Below are positions 1 through 10,053 of a stretch of 64,000 nt of DNA, one piece after another. This stretch comes from Spirodela intermedia. Its lineage: Eukaryota; Streptophyta; Magnoliopsida; Alismatales; Araceae. The stretch is from positions 2,445,037-2,509,036 of the forward strand of contig LR746274.1 in the NCBI GenBank assembly GCA_902729315.2, written 5' to 3'. The notes below the pieces were generated by a model. That model worked only from the letters and a program-made list of their open reading frames with translations, had not been told where the DNA came from and made no database searches. Both the position numbers and the translations under genes were made by a program. Each line of letters begins with the position of its first letter. The first letter of the stretch is position 1.

Positions 1-3000
1 TCAGAGCAAGAACTCCATAGCTATTTTAAGGCGGGATGCTGAAAAGTCAATGAAACTTCCTACCGATATATTTCTAAGCTTCAGCTGCCCTAATAATTCT
101 TGCCCATCAAGGTTCTGACCAAGTCAGCGACGCGTTTAGGGTTAGGTTTCCATTACAGTAAAGTTTCGGAGTCATCTGTGGGTATCAAGATCTAAAAATA
201 TAAGTTTCACTAAGATTCTCAACGATCATTATTAACTAAAGTGGACTCGGAGACATTGGCGATTGTCTCATTTAACGCCGCCACGGCTTACTACATTGGC
301 CATTGGCGATGGTCAACAGTTGTCTCGTATCTCTATCATCGAGGTCGTTTGCAATGTCAGGCCAATGCAAATCAGCTGGGCATGAAGATCGAAACCCAAT
401 TCCGAAGGTTGAACATCTTTGTGGAAAATCAAGTTTCTGAGCAAGTCAGCCCCGAAAGATCGAAACCCTCTCCTGCTGTTCCAGACCCAACTCCCCCTCT
501 CTAGAAAGCATCCAGGGTCGTAGGAAGCAAATGTGGTACTGAATATCCACAAGGAAATTGGTTTAAATGTATTAAAGTGATACCTTAGCGTTTACAACAA
601 AGTTGAGCATGATTATGGTCAGATCCAATAAAACATTACTTTCTGAAAATGTTAATTTTTGATTCGATTGCAGAAACTTCAGTTGTTTTAATGCTCTAAC
701 GAGAGCATATGTATATGAAATTTGATTAGGTTCTCTCAAGCTAGCTTGAATTCAAATTGAATTATCAGCGAACAAGTATTTGTTTACTCAAAATTGGTGG
801 TAAAAATATATGTGGAAGTTGAAAGAATGTACAAGAGTGAGGAAATCTAGTGAGTTGTATTAGAAACTAAGGAGAATGGGAGTATGAGATTATCCAAGAC
901 GTAAATCTAGTTGAAAAACTATTGGGCAATCGTCAGAGAACAAAAACCCACGTCTCATCCACCATGGAAGAAGTCATGTCTATAAAAATTAACTTAAGCA
1001 TTCATCGTTTCTTTAGAAAAGTTTGAATGTCCTACCGAAGTGCATGGTGATTGGGTCTGATACAATTCGTATGTCTTTTATTTAATTGTCAACAATGATT
1101 TCCTAACATATTACAGGCTGGCTTCTCATGGCTTTGGTAAATAAGTTACATAGCCAACACATGTAATGATAACTTTTTTAAAAATTTGACGCTTACACAT
1201 GCTGTTAAAATCCAGATCTTTGTGCAGTGAATAGCCACATAGACGTAAGAGGCCCCTCGCCTGTGAAATATTTAATACCTTCGTAAAATCACACTCTCAA
1301 GCTTCGTAGCCTTCTATTTTTGCAAATGATTCCTGAAGATGATAGTGGGCTCTCCAAACTTCATTTATCTTCTTATTTTATATGTTGGCTATGTAACTTG
1401 TTTTTCTTATATTTTATGAAATAACATTTGAAATTCTATGCTAGAAACTCATGCCACCAAACTATGCAAGTTAACACATTTAGGGGGTCTTTAATCATCA
1501 AAATCAATTTTCCATGTCCGAGAAAGTCAACCAAGTGAACTAGACTATGTTTCATTGGAACCCACGATCTCTAGAAATTAATAAGATGTTTTTCAGATTT
1601 TCAAATTGTTCCTTCTCTCTTTGTGAATTATATGATGCATAAAAACTAGAACATTATATAAGACTGAGTAATGCAGATTAATAGGTGTTGATCATGACTT
1701 TATATATTTTTACATTTGATTTTTTTTTATTGACTTGTTATTTTTTGTATGTTTTTTAGAGTTGAGATAATTTGTTATTAATATATCATGTCCATCAATG
1801 AAACATGGCTTTTGAGGTCATTTAAAATCGTAAGTAAAGAAAATATTAATGTCAATTGTTTAACTGCCATAGAGAATGATGTTGCATAAATAAAAAAAAT
1901 TCTATTTCGTATTAAATGGATACAAATTTGAATGTGAAATAAGAACATGAGGACCTCTTGGATAAAAGCTCATCACTTATATTACATAGTATAGGGCGAA
2001 AGCCCATTTGATTGTCTATGAAATGATGGACATTTGAAATGATTTTGGGCCAATGTCCATTTTGCTGTCTACGTGATGGAACATGCTTGACATATTTTTT
2101 GTTAAATTCTTGTTCATAATTAGAATCTCCAAGGGTCATATGAAACTCTCCACAGAAGGTTATGTGGGCTCATTAATTTTGGGTTAGATTATGGGGCGTG
2201 GAAATTCTTTTACCTTAAAGTTCATTAACATATGGGTGGACCACTGAACTCAAGGCCCAAATGAGGTCTGAGGCGCTATTGGACAACAGGCACGCATTTG
2301 TTATTGAGTCAAATCACAAGTCATGATCCCCATTGGACCAACGAAGTCATTAAAAAATGGGTTGGACAACTGGGCCCATATTAGGCCTGATGGGCCACTG
2401 GACACAGTCAACATTAGGCTACAAGACTCATTTGTTATTTATTAAGTAGGATCACAAGGAATGAGATTCATCTGAACGGGAATCCAATTGACAAATGGAA
2501 CCACTGAGCCCATATATTGCTCAATTGGTTCACAGAGGATGAGACCCGTTGGATCGACAAACCCATTAATAAATGGGTTGAATCATTGGACACGAGACTT
2601 TCATTTGGTCTAATGGGCTACTGGACAGAAGGTAAACATTAGGTCATATGTTGTTTGTTTATTTATTTACGAGATACTTAAAGTGAACTTAGGTGGGCTT
2701 AGTTGATGCTCACCCGATTGCTGGAACGGATCTCCGTTTATTCTGACATGTAAGTGCCTTGTTTCTCTTTCTTCTTAGACGGGTACTCTATCCTCTCACC
2801 TCGTTGTTCCCCCTCTCTTGAGTGTATGTATCCATGTGTGCGTGCTTCTTATGGGCGAATTGGGACCTCATCTTATAAGGGTCCTAGGGAGTGTCTGAAG
2901 GATGGATTTAGTGTGTTAATATGTTACGAAATTGTTAGGATGTTCCCTTTCTATAATGAGTCACAATTGTTATCTGAGTGGAGAAAAGTCACCTAATTTT

Positions 3001-3665
3001 GCATCGTCTTTGAAGTGTCCTACATCTTAAAAGATGATGAGTTAAGAAGTCTTAAGGGTTATGTAGCAATTGGGGCTGTCTTTTAAGTTTGCTGGCTCTT
3101 AGATGAGGAGGTTGGTCGAATTAAGGATATGGTTTCGATGGTTAAACAATTTCATCTGCATTTGAAAAGGTCTTGTATTTATTGTTCTGCTTCATCTATA
3201 TCCATTGTCTTCATCACGGGGATCTACTGAGGAAAATAATGCGAAGCATACATAAATAGAGAAAAAATGTGAATAAATTAGAAAAAGAGATGGACCACAC
3301 CATTCCATGTTGTTGTTTCAAAGGAAGACGAGAAAGAACTCGTCATATTTATGCTAGGTTTATGACGAGAAAAATATGGACAGCCCATTTTCCATAGCTT
3401 TTCCACTGAAAGCAGGAAAAAGAAGAACAAGAATTAGAGATTTCTCTAATTTCCCCCCCCCCCCTTTTTTTTTTTTACTATTTCCAACCTTTGCGTACAC
3501 GCCCAAACCCTATGAAGGAAGAGATCACCAACAGGTGAATATCACGATACAATGAAAACTCAAGCTTGCAACCCAACAATTTAATTTATAAGAATCAAAG
3601 TCATGAAACAGTCTCTCTTTTCTTATTATTTAAGCATAGTAGCTATAAACATTCTCTAATGAACA
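1..3665. other. AT-rich intergenic spacer
   Basis: No open frame here resembles a known protein; the longest frames are short and mostly lack an ATG. The stretch holds the degenerate repeat block near 2.2-2.6 kb and a C12-T12 homopolymer junction at 3453-3476. I see no recognisable gene or transposon coding remnant. Confidence 0.6.
2222..2640. repeat. Degenerate tandem repeat block
   Basis: A motif of the form CATTAAnAAATGGGTTGGA followed by a CACTGG/ACTGGGCC segment recurs near 2223, 2348 and 2564, with a more diverged copy near 2485. Spacing is uneven (about 80-136 bp), so this is an old tandem duplication rather than a regular satellite. No coding potential is evident. Confidence 0.45.
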
Positions 3666-4157
3666 TCATTTCCAGCCCCCCCCCCCGGTCGTTGGGCTGA
3701 GCCCAGAACCCTTCTGCAACTGACAGGAATCCGAGGCAACCGGTGCCTCATATTTTTGAAGTGTTTCACTAACTTCATCTTCGTGAAGAGTAACATCACG
3801 GTGATGATTCAGGCACAGGAGAATGTAGGCTTCAAATCCAGTGGCGACGACGGCTACAGTCCATGTGACCGCCGCAAAGCCCGTCGATAGAATCGACGAC
3901 ACCCCCCAGGCGAAGAGCAAGTTTAGCGCTGCGGCCAGCAGCCATGTAACAACCTTTAACACGCGTCTTTTAGTGGTGTCTCCGGGAGGCATGGCTTCCA
4001 GCCGGCCGACGGAGAGCAGGAAGAGCACCAAAAGTACGCAGGCCGCGACCACAAAGGAGGTGGCCCCCGGGTCGCCATGTGCTCCATACATGGATTGTAT
4101 ACAGACGAAGGTGATGAAGACAATGGAAGCGGCATGTATGGAGGAGGACATGGTCAT
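3666..4157 (-). CDS. Small four-helix membrane protein, copy 1 of local family
   Basis: Encodes 163 residues with four hydrophobic segments. The family pattern is GDPGATSFVV, then a motif around EAMPPGD, then LNLLFAWGVSS and a final WTVAV helix. It belongs to the plant-specific small membrane family represented by rice Os05g0181300-type proteins (family name from memory; function unknown to me). The first in-frame ATG is at 4157 and a second at 4151 aligns with the start of the sister copies; upstream in-frame codons lack an ATG. Copy 1 differs from copies 2 and 3 in a C-terminal tail of about 45 residues, polar and charged, whose last residues are read through an 11-base G tract (3676-3686), so the end is sensitive to a base miscount. 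A five-codon upstream ORF starting at 4171 ends in an ATGA overlap with the 4157 start. Confidence 0.7.
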   Translation of the reverse strand: MTMSSSIHAASIVFITFVCIQSMYGAHGDPGATSFVVAACVLLVLFLLSVGRLEAMPPGDTTKRRVLKVVTWLLAAALNLLFAWGVSSILSTGFAAVTWTVAVVATGFEAYILLCLNHHRDVTLHEDEVSETLQKYEAPVASDSCQLQKGSGLSPTTGGGGWK

Positions 4158-4212
4158 GGCCGGTTTAACATGAGAGGACACTGTTTACGTTGGGCGGGAT
4201 ACGTGTTCCTCA

Positions 4213-4229
4213 TATATGTATATATATAC
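4213..4229 (-). promoter_or_regulatory. Possible TATA region of copy 1
   Basis: An alternating TATATATA tract lies 55-70 bases upstream of the 4157 start on the minus strand. The position suits a TATA box with a start site near 4185-4190. The sequence is low complexity, so this is positional inference only. Confidence 0.3.
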
Positions 4230-4695
4230 AGCGTTTCTTTTCTTGGACGTCAAGTTCCTTCGGAAGAAAGGAGCACGACTTGTACACGCTAATAATGAAC
4301 GGTCTTCAGCTTCCGTGAGGATGCGTGGGATCTACGGTGCTCTCTGGGCCCAAAGCTGCCCTTGATTAGCCCTCTGGTAGGCCGGCTGAGTCTAGATTGG
4401 GTCCCCGTCCTTCGTCAGTACTGTATTGGTTAAATTGGAAGGTAAGCACTTGATCATTGGGAAACACCAATTCACTCATCATCCATTGATTTCTGGGTCG
4501 AATCAATCACCCAGTAATCCTAGTATGACGAATTCATACCGCTGATATCAGTCTGTTGGCCGTCCTGGGAAGTAGCCTAGGGGCGTTCCTCCAGACAAAA
4601 GAGGGCATACAATTGCACGCCGATCAGCAACGATGGCGGCGTCGGCGAAGACCACGGTTTAAGAATCCCTAGTAGCAGCGACGACAACTTACAAG

Positions 4696-4890
4696 CGAGA
4701 AGAGTGTTTATCGCCGTTGCCAGAAGTGGCATCAATGCCTGATTCCCCCTCGATCTTGCTGCCTGACTCCCTCTCGATCACTTCAAGAGATGCGACTTCG
4801 TGCCAGCAGAGGGAGAGGTGGAAAAACACCAGCAGGAGGGAGGCGGAGACAGCAGAAGAGGTGGCACCCGCGGGGCTGTCGTTAGTGAGA
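4696..4890 (-). pseudogene. Decayed fourth copy of the four-helix family
   Basis: Read on the minus strand, 4790-4880 translates to AGATSSAVSASLLLVFFHLS followed by LCWHEVASLE. This parallels GATSFVVAACVLLVLFLLS and RLEAMPPGD of copy 1. A second matching stretch at 4696-4735 parallels the FAWGVSS coding segment (plus-strand AGAAGAGTGTTTATCGCCG against AGAGCAAGTTTAGCGCTG). Between them the frame is not kept and the PPGD loop is lost. The N- and C-terminal helices are not recognisable. I call it a relic of a tandem duplication lying between copies 1 and 2. Confidence 0.6.
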
Positions 4891-6318
4891 TATTTGCTTT
4901 GGGTCTCCGAGCTTTCTCAACAAAGCAGATGTAGATGTTGGCATCCACACCGCCTAAAGCTATCAGTTCAGCTGGAAAACTTTTCGAACCTTCTTGGATA
5001 TTCTGGAAGACATTGCAAATGGCAGAGGTGATCCCGGTGGTATGAGCCCCTAATCGGTCGGAGCTCAATAGTAGCAAGCGATGGAAAAGAGGTCCGCAGT
5101 CGGAGACCTGCTGAGAGGAGAGGATGTTTGGAGGTTCAGCGAGAGAGGCAGTGAGATCAGCGGATCGTTGCTATAGAATTACGAGCCTTTCCTCAGGAGT
5201 GGAGTGGAATAATTTGGAATGTTCCCTAATTTGTCAATTTGCTGACGACGGCAGAGCGCTTATCGATTGGTCACCGTCCGTTCTTTCCGCAGAGCTTACG
5301 TATCAAAGAAGCCGTATACAAGTCTTCTTTGTCAACCATTCGCTTGCACAAGAAGCTTGATACAAAATATAGAAAAAGACCAAATTGTCCCTAACAAATG
5401 GCCAAAAGTCTAATTTCATCTTACACAGAAAAATAAATAAGTACATCGCAAAAAACATGACGACTATAAATGTAATAACGTATGTTTGAAAGATTAATAT
5501 CAATACAGAAAATATTATTTACATGTTGTTTTTTTTTAAAATTATGATAAAAAGACACATTTATATTATTTATTTCTTAAAAATATCATATTATCAATCA
5601 GTCACCAATAACTTGTACGTTTTAGAGGGTTTTGAGGAACGTTACACAAGGAAAACTCGAAGAATTTTACCTTATATGTTGACATAAGGTGTTTGTATTT
5701 CGGTGTGTCTTTAAGAATTACACTTAAAAGGAACAGCCTCTTTTGGGATCCTGGGTCTCTCCCTTTCGTAGGGAGTTGCCGCCCTTACTTTAATAGGGAG
5801 TTGCCGCCCTTACTTTATATAAACTTTAGAATACAACTAGAAATCAAATGACCCGTCTCAAGATCGAATGTTGTTGAGCCATCTCTACATACTACTAAGC
5901 ATAAACTGTATTGCATGCATAAGCTTTTCACTGTGCGCCATGCATGAGTATCCATGCATGGTCACAGCTTTACAAAGTTTATGAGAACGCTGATGTATGT
6001 GGATCTACATGCATCTCTTGATGGCAGTGAACACTGAAGGGCCTCGGTGTCTAGAACATTGCCATTTTCTAGTAATTTTGTGTTGTTCCATTCTCTTCCA
6101 CACTTAATTAATGCCAACATATTTTACAGATGTAAGTATTAAATCCGCAAAGGTTTTCTCATTTTTCAAAGAATTTTGTTGAACGTAGTGTTGCAATCAA
6201 AGATACAAACATTGTTAGAAACTGTCACATGAGGAGGTTTTAAGGTTCTAATCAATCCAGTAGAATGAGTCACCCGTGGGTGCAACACCGAGTTGTACAC
6301 AGTAACATGATCTGGCTG
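4891..6318. other. Intergenic spacer between family copies
   Basis: AT-rich, with no supported gene. It contains the 24-bp direct repeat at 5769-5817. A minus-strand frame at 5303-5503 is hydrophobic only because it is T-rich, and it lacks conserved motifs. Confidence 0.5.
5769..5817. repeat. 24-bp perfect direct repeat, two copies
   Basis: TAGGGAGTTGCCGCCCTTAC plus TTTA occurs at 5769-5792 and again at 5794-5817, separated by one base. This is a simple tandem duplication. Confidence 0.85.
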
Positions 6319-6675
6319 TTAATTTTCTTCCAGACAGAAGAGAAGGTAGAATCCAGCTACGACGGTGGTGAGTGAGATGGTCCAGACGACCGCCGCGAAA
6401 CCCAGCGGCATCATGAAAGACACTTTCCAGGAGAAGAGCAGGTTCACTGACGTGGCCGACAGGCATATTATCACCTTAGCCTTTCTCTTCCTAGCGGCGT
6501 CTCCGGGGGGCAAGACTTCGAACCAGCGGACGGAGAGGAGGAAGAACGCCAGCAGCAGGTCGGCCAACACAATAAAGGAGGTGGCCCCGGCGTCACCGCG
6601 CGCTCGGTAGACGGCGAGCGCAGAAACGACAGCCAGGAAGATGATGGACGCGGCGGTCAGGGAAGCGGACGACAT
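6319..6675 (-). CDS. Small four-helix membrane protein, copy 2
   Basis: Encodes 118 residues from the ATG at 6675. Order: N-terminal helix, YRARGDAGATSF, second helix, RWFEVLPPGDAARKRK, third helix, VNLLFSWKVS, fourth helix ending FYLLFCLEEN. The PPGD loop with a basic stretch after it, and the LLFSWKV motif, are the family hallmarks. Length matches copy 3 (118 residues), so this is probably the ancestral size. The upstream in-frame extension to 6828 contains an ATG, but it lacks family similarity and the start at 6675 aligns with the other copies. Probably an endomembrane or plasma-membrane protein; molecular function unknown. Confidence 0.75.
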   Translation of the reverse strand: MSSASLTAASIIFLAVVSALAVYRARGDAGATSFIVLADLLLAFFLLSVRWFEVLPPGDAARKRKAKVIICLSATSVNLLFSWKVSFMMPLGFAAVVWTISLTTVVAGFYLLFCLEEN

Positions 6676-9600
6676 GCTGCCGGTGAGGATAAGAAAGTCA
6701 AAACTTTTGTGAAATCCACCCTCACGCTGGATTTGTATCCCGGAGATCACTTGGAGATCAAGAAAAAGGTCCTCACCGACCTGTAAGGCGGTGGGAAAAC
6801 TGAAGCAATGAATTCGTATTGGTCTCATCTTGATTGAAGAATATTTTAAGTTTCAGTATAAAATTCATGTGAATCATCCGTGACGCCTACGTGAGATATA
6901 TTGAGTAATCCATCGGTTCTCGTATTTTCAGGGCATTAATTATTCAAATCATCTAGAAAAAAGTATCCAGATTACCGACAAGGAATCCGCGTGACCACCG
7001 ACAAAACCTCCATTTATACAGAGAAATTACGCGCCGGTGGAATTAGAATTGGTGTGGAGCGAGCGGCGAATTGCCGGCGGGACCGAGGATCACCCGCGCA
7101 CTGTTTCCTACGGCTCACAGATCTGGCTTCAACCCAATCCTGCAGAAGATGCCGTCATTCCAGGCGGCGCCGCCATCTTCAAAGAGCAGGGTCGCCGGGG
7201 AACCCCCACATATCGCCCTTTATTCCTGTGGGTTCTTTCCGGCGGCGGAAAGCCGAACCTCCGGGAAACCTGCCTGGCATCAACGTCTCGTCTGCTTAAG
7301 GTGGCACTGGCGCAGGTACTCGCCATCGGCGTCGGCGCCCGGTTGACGGCTAGTTATATGGAGACACCCGACCGGAATGCGAAGCCGCAAGACCCCCTTA
7401 TGGCAGGAGTCGAACAAGGGACGTTAGTAGCACATTCGCCCGGGAAAATTGTGAGTCTCACCAACAGGTGGACGGGAAGCAGACAAGACTAATACCAACT
7501 GAAGGGTGACCCTGGAGGGAGCAACCGTAATAACGATCGAAGATTCGAGAGAAAAAAAACTCAAGAGAAGCTTATGAATAAGGAGGGTCGGCGAGGAGGA
7601 GGGAGGAGGAAGATTTCAAGGAGATTAACCATCTCGAATCACCGAAACCACCCCCCCCACCCCCCGTTTTCTTGTTCTCTTTTTTCTCTTGTTATCCCTG
7701 TTACGAATTCTCTTCCTCGGGAAGTTAGAAATTCTTGTGTGTTCTCAAAGACAGTGAATAAAAGCAGAGAGTCTCCCTCCTCTGTTTCAATTCGCGAAGA
7801 AGGGGTCTCCGTCAGGGCCCCTAGCCAGCATGGTAATCAATCTTCCTCACACTTGGACAGAGCTTGGACAGAGAATTCGGATCATGTTCGAAGATCATAA
7901 TCCTTTTAGCGTTGACTTTTGGGTGTCTCAGATGTTGAATCTCGACTTACTGATCAATCCGGAAATCAAAATTAAGGAAGTATAGGGGGGTTTAACTTCA
8001 ATTTTTAAAATTCGGCTAATTTTCATTTTCAACCATAAATATTGTGCTGTCTACAATATATTACTAAGAACCAATCTGGCAATCTCTAGATGGCGTTCAG
8101 CAATGGTACTACTGTGTAAGATTGATGCTGCTTAACGTCTTCTACTCACTTCTAGCTTGTTTACTAATTTTCATAAAAAAAAATTCTTTGCACTACCCAA
8201 TGAATTCTAGGCCTCTGATCGCCATGAGTAAATTTGAACACATTTCAATAATTTGAACAAGATTTTCATGACGCCAGGAGTTAATTTTATTTAAAATTCT
8301 ATGGTTTCTTGTTGTATTCTACTATTAGTCGTCTCATATTACATCGCCATTTGAGATGGGAGAAGATTTTCAGAGATAGTCGCGAGTAAAAGATGCTAAA
8401 CTAGTAATTTGGCCTGCTACAATCGTCGATCAAGCAAAACGAATTAAACATGAGGAAAAATACCACATCAAAGTTTTATTCAATTATTAATCATATTATC
8501 ATCCACCCTTATGTTCATAATCATCTGAACCTTCCACTTCAGAAATTCAACACGAGCGGCGAAGAAGTTTAGTTCTGCTGCTAGGGCCTGACAAATTACT
8601 GTTCCCCCAGAAGTGTCGACACGAGAAGGAATCGGGGCGTTGAACTGATCAAGCGAAACCTGTCAAATTCACATGATCACGTTTACCTCCCGTCGACAAG
8701 ATTTCCAGAATCCCAGCTTTGTAACCTCCTTTCTATCACCACCGGGTGCCACTGCCAGAGCGAGTGGGAGACAGAGAGAGACGAAGGGAGGGAGGGGAGA
8801 GAGAGAGGGGGGGAAGGTGTGGGGGGCAGGGAATGAAATTCAAGTTGAATCTCAGCGGCTCAAACTGTGCACTAAGCACTTATAAAAGTCTTCCCTTTAA
8901 TTTCTTCTCAGAAACCTGCTAAACCCTTTTTATTTCTCTAAATATGCCTGCAAAATCACTCTTTCAGCATGCAGACAAAGGAAGACGTGTGAAGTCATCC
9001 AGAATATATAGACCAACGACTTTTCCTCTTACGTTACTTCAGCTCTAAGTTTGTGAAGACTTGAGGACAAGGCATCACGAAGTTTGTAAAGATGGAGTTT
9101 CTCTAAATCAAGAAAAACGTCATTTTCTTCAACATCTTACTATTTTGACTACATTAGGGTCGTCGATTTTAACCCCACTTCCTGGAACTCAATGCTTTCT
9201 TAGTGTTGAGGGTGAAGTGTTCTTCCAAGCAAGGTCGAAAACTTATCCACATTACAGCTAAGTCCTCCGTAGTTGAATTCAAGTCCCAACTCCGTCAATT
9301 CAATTGAAATATTACTCATCGAAATATCAAGAATGTAATGATATATGCCCTCTAATTGGATTAAGATCGGATACTACCCAAATAATCTCATTTCGAATTA
9401 TATTTCTGATAATCCATAGAACTACTGCACTATCGGTCTTATATACTAAGTAAATGTGGTTTTTAAGTTATGTAGATAACACCTGAAACTTATATTATTG
9501 CCTACTTTCCTTTCTGTTCCTTCTTCACTTTAAAGAAAAAACAAGACATTAGAATTCATGTCATAATTACAGAAAAATATAAACCCTCTGAAACTAATTA

Positions 9601-9696
9601 TCAGAGCTTTATTATCATCTTCTGGTGGCCAGTGTAAGGATACATGTGCATATACCTATATATTTATGAATTATACAAGATATGATATTTTCTCCA
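6676..9696. other. Intergenic spacer with a GC-rich island
   Basis: About 7030-7560 is GC-rich, with overlapping frames in all three plus-strand phases and no recognisable domain. It may be a decayed gene or a promoter-like island. 8745-8825 is a G/A-rich low-complexity tract. The rest is AT-rich. No gene is supported. Confidence 0.45.
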
Positions 9697-10053
9697 TTAC
9701 ACTTCTTTCAGATAGAAGAGAAGATAGAATTCAGCTCCGGCGGTGGTTGTGGCGACAGCCCAGATGAACGCGGCGAACCCTGCTGGCAGTTGTGACGATA
9801 CCCTCCAAGAGAACAAGAGGTTTAGAGACGTAGCAAGAATGGTTATTAGCGCCTTCCCCTTGATCTTTGTAGCGGCATCTCTGTGGGGCACAGTTTCGAA
9901 CCAATGAAGGGAGATGAGGAAGAGCACCAGAAGCACGTAAGCTGACACCACGAAGGAAAGGAACCCTGGTTCACCATTTGATCTTTGGGCTGAGAATGCA
10001 GCGGTCAAAGTGAGAAAGAGGAAAGACGCGGTGGGTAGGGAAGGCAGCGACAT
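9697..10053 (-). CDS. Small four-helix membrane protein, copy 3
   Basis: Encodes 118 residues from the ATG at 10053. Four hydrophobic helices are arranged as in copies 1 and 2, with HWFETVPHRDAATKIKGK replacing the PPGD loop and LNLLFSWRVS conserved. Thus the PPGD motif is altered to PHRD in this copy, while the RVS/KVS motif is kept. A TATTTATA element at about 10092-10099 on the minus strand lies 40-45 bases upstream and could be its TATA box. Function unknown; it belongs to the same tandem family as its neighbours. Confidence 0.75.
   Translation of the reverse strand: MSLPSLPTASFLFLTLTAAFSAQRSNGEPGFLSFVVSAYVLLVLFLISLHWFETVPHRDAATKIKGKALITILATSLNLLFSWRVSSQLPAGFAAFIWAVATTTAGAEFYLLFYLKEV

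Noticed and set aside
8545-8600. Possible fifth relic of the four-helix family
   Set aside because: Only about 35 bases (GGCGAAGAAGTTTAGTTCTG and on) resemble copy 1; too short to separate from chance.
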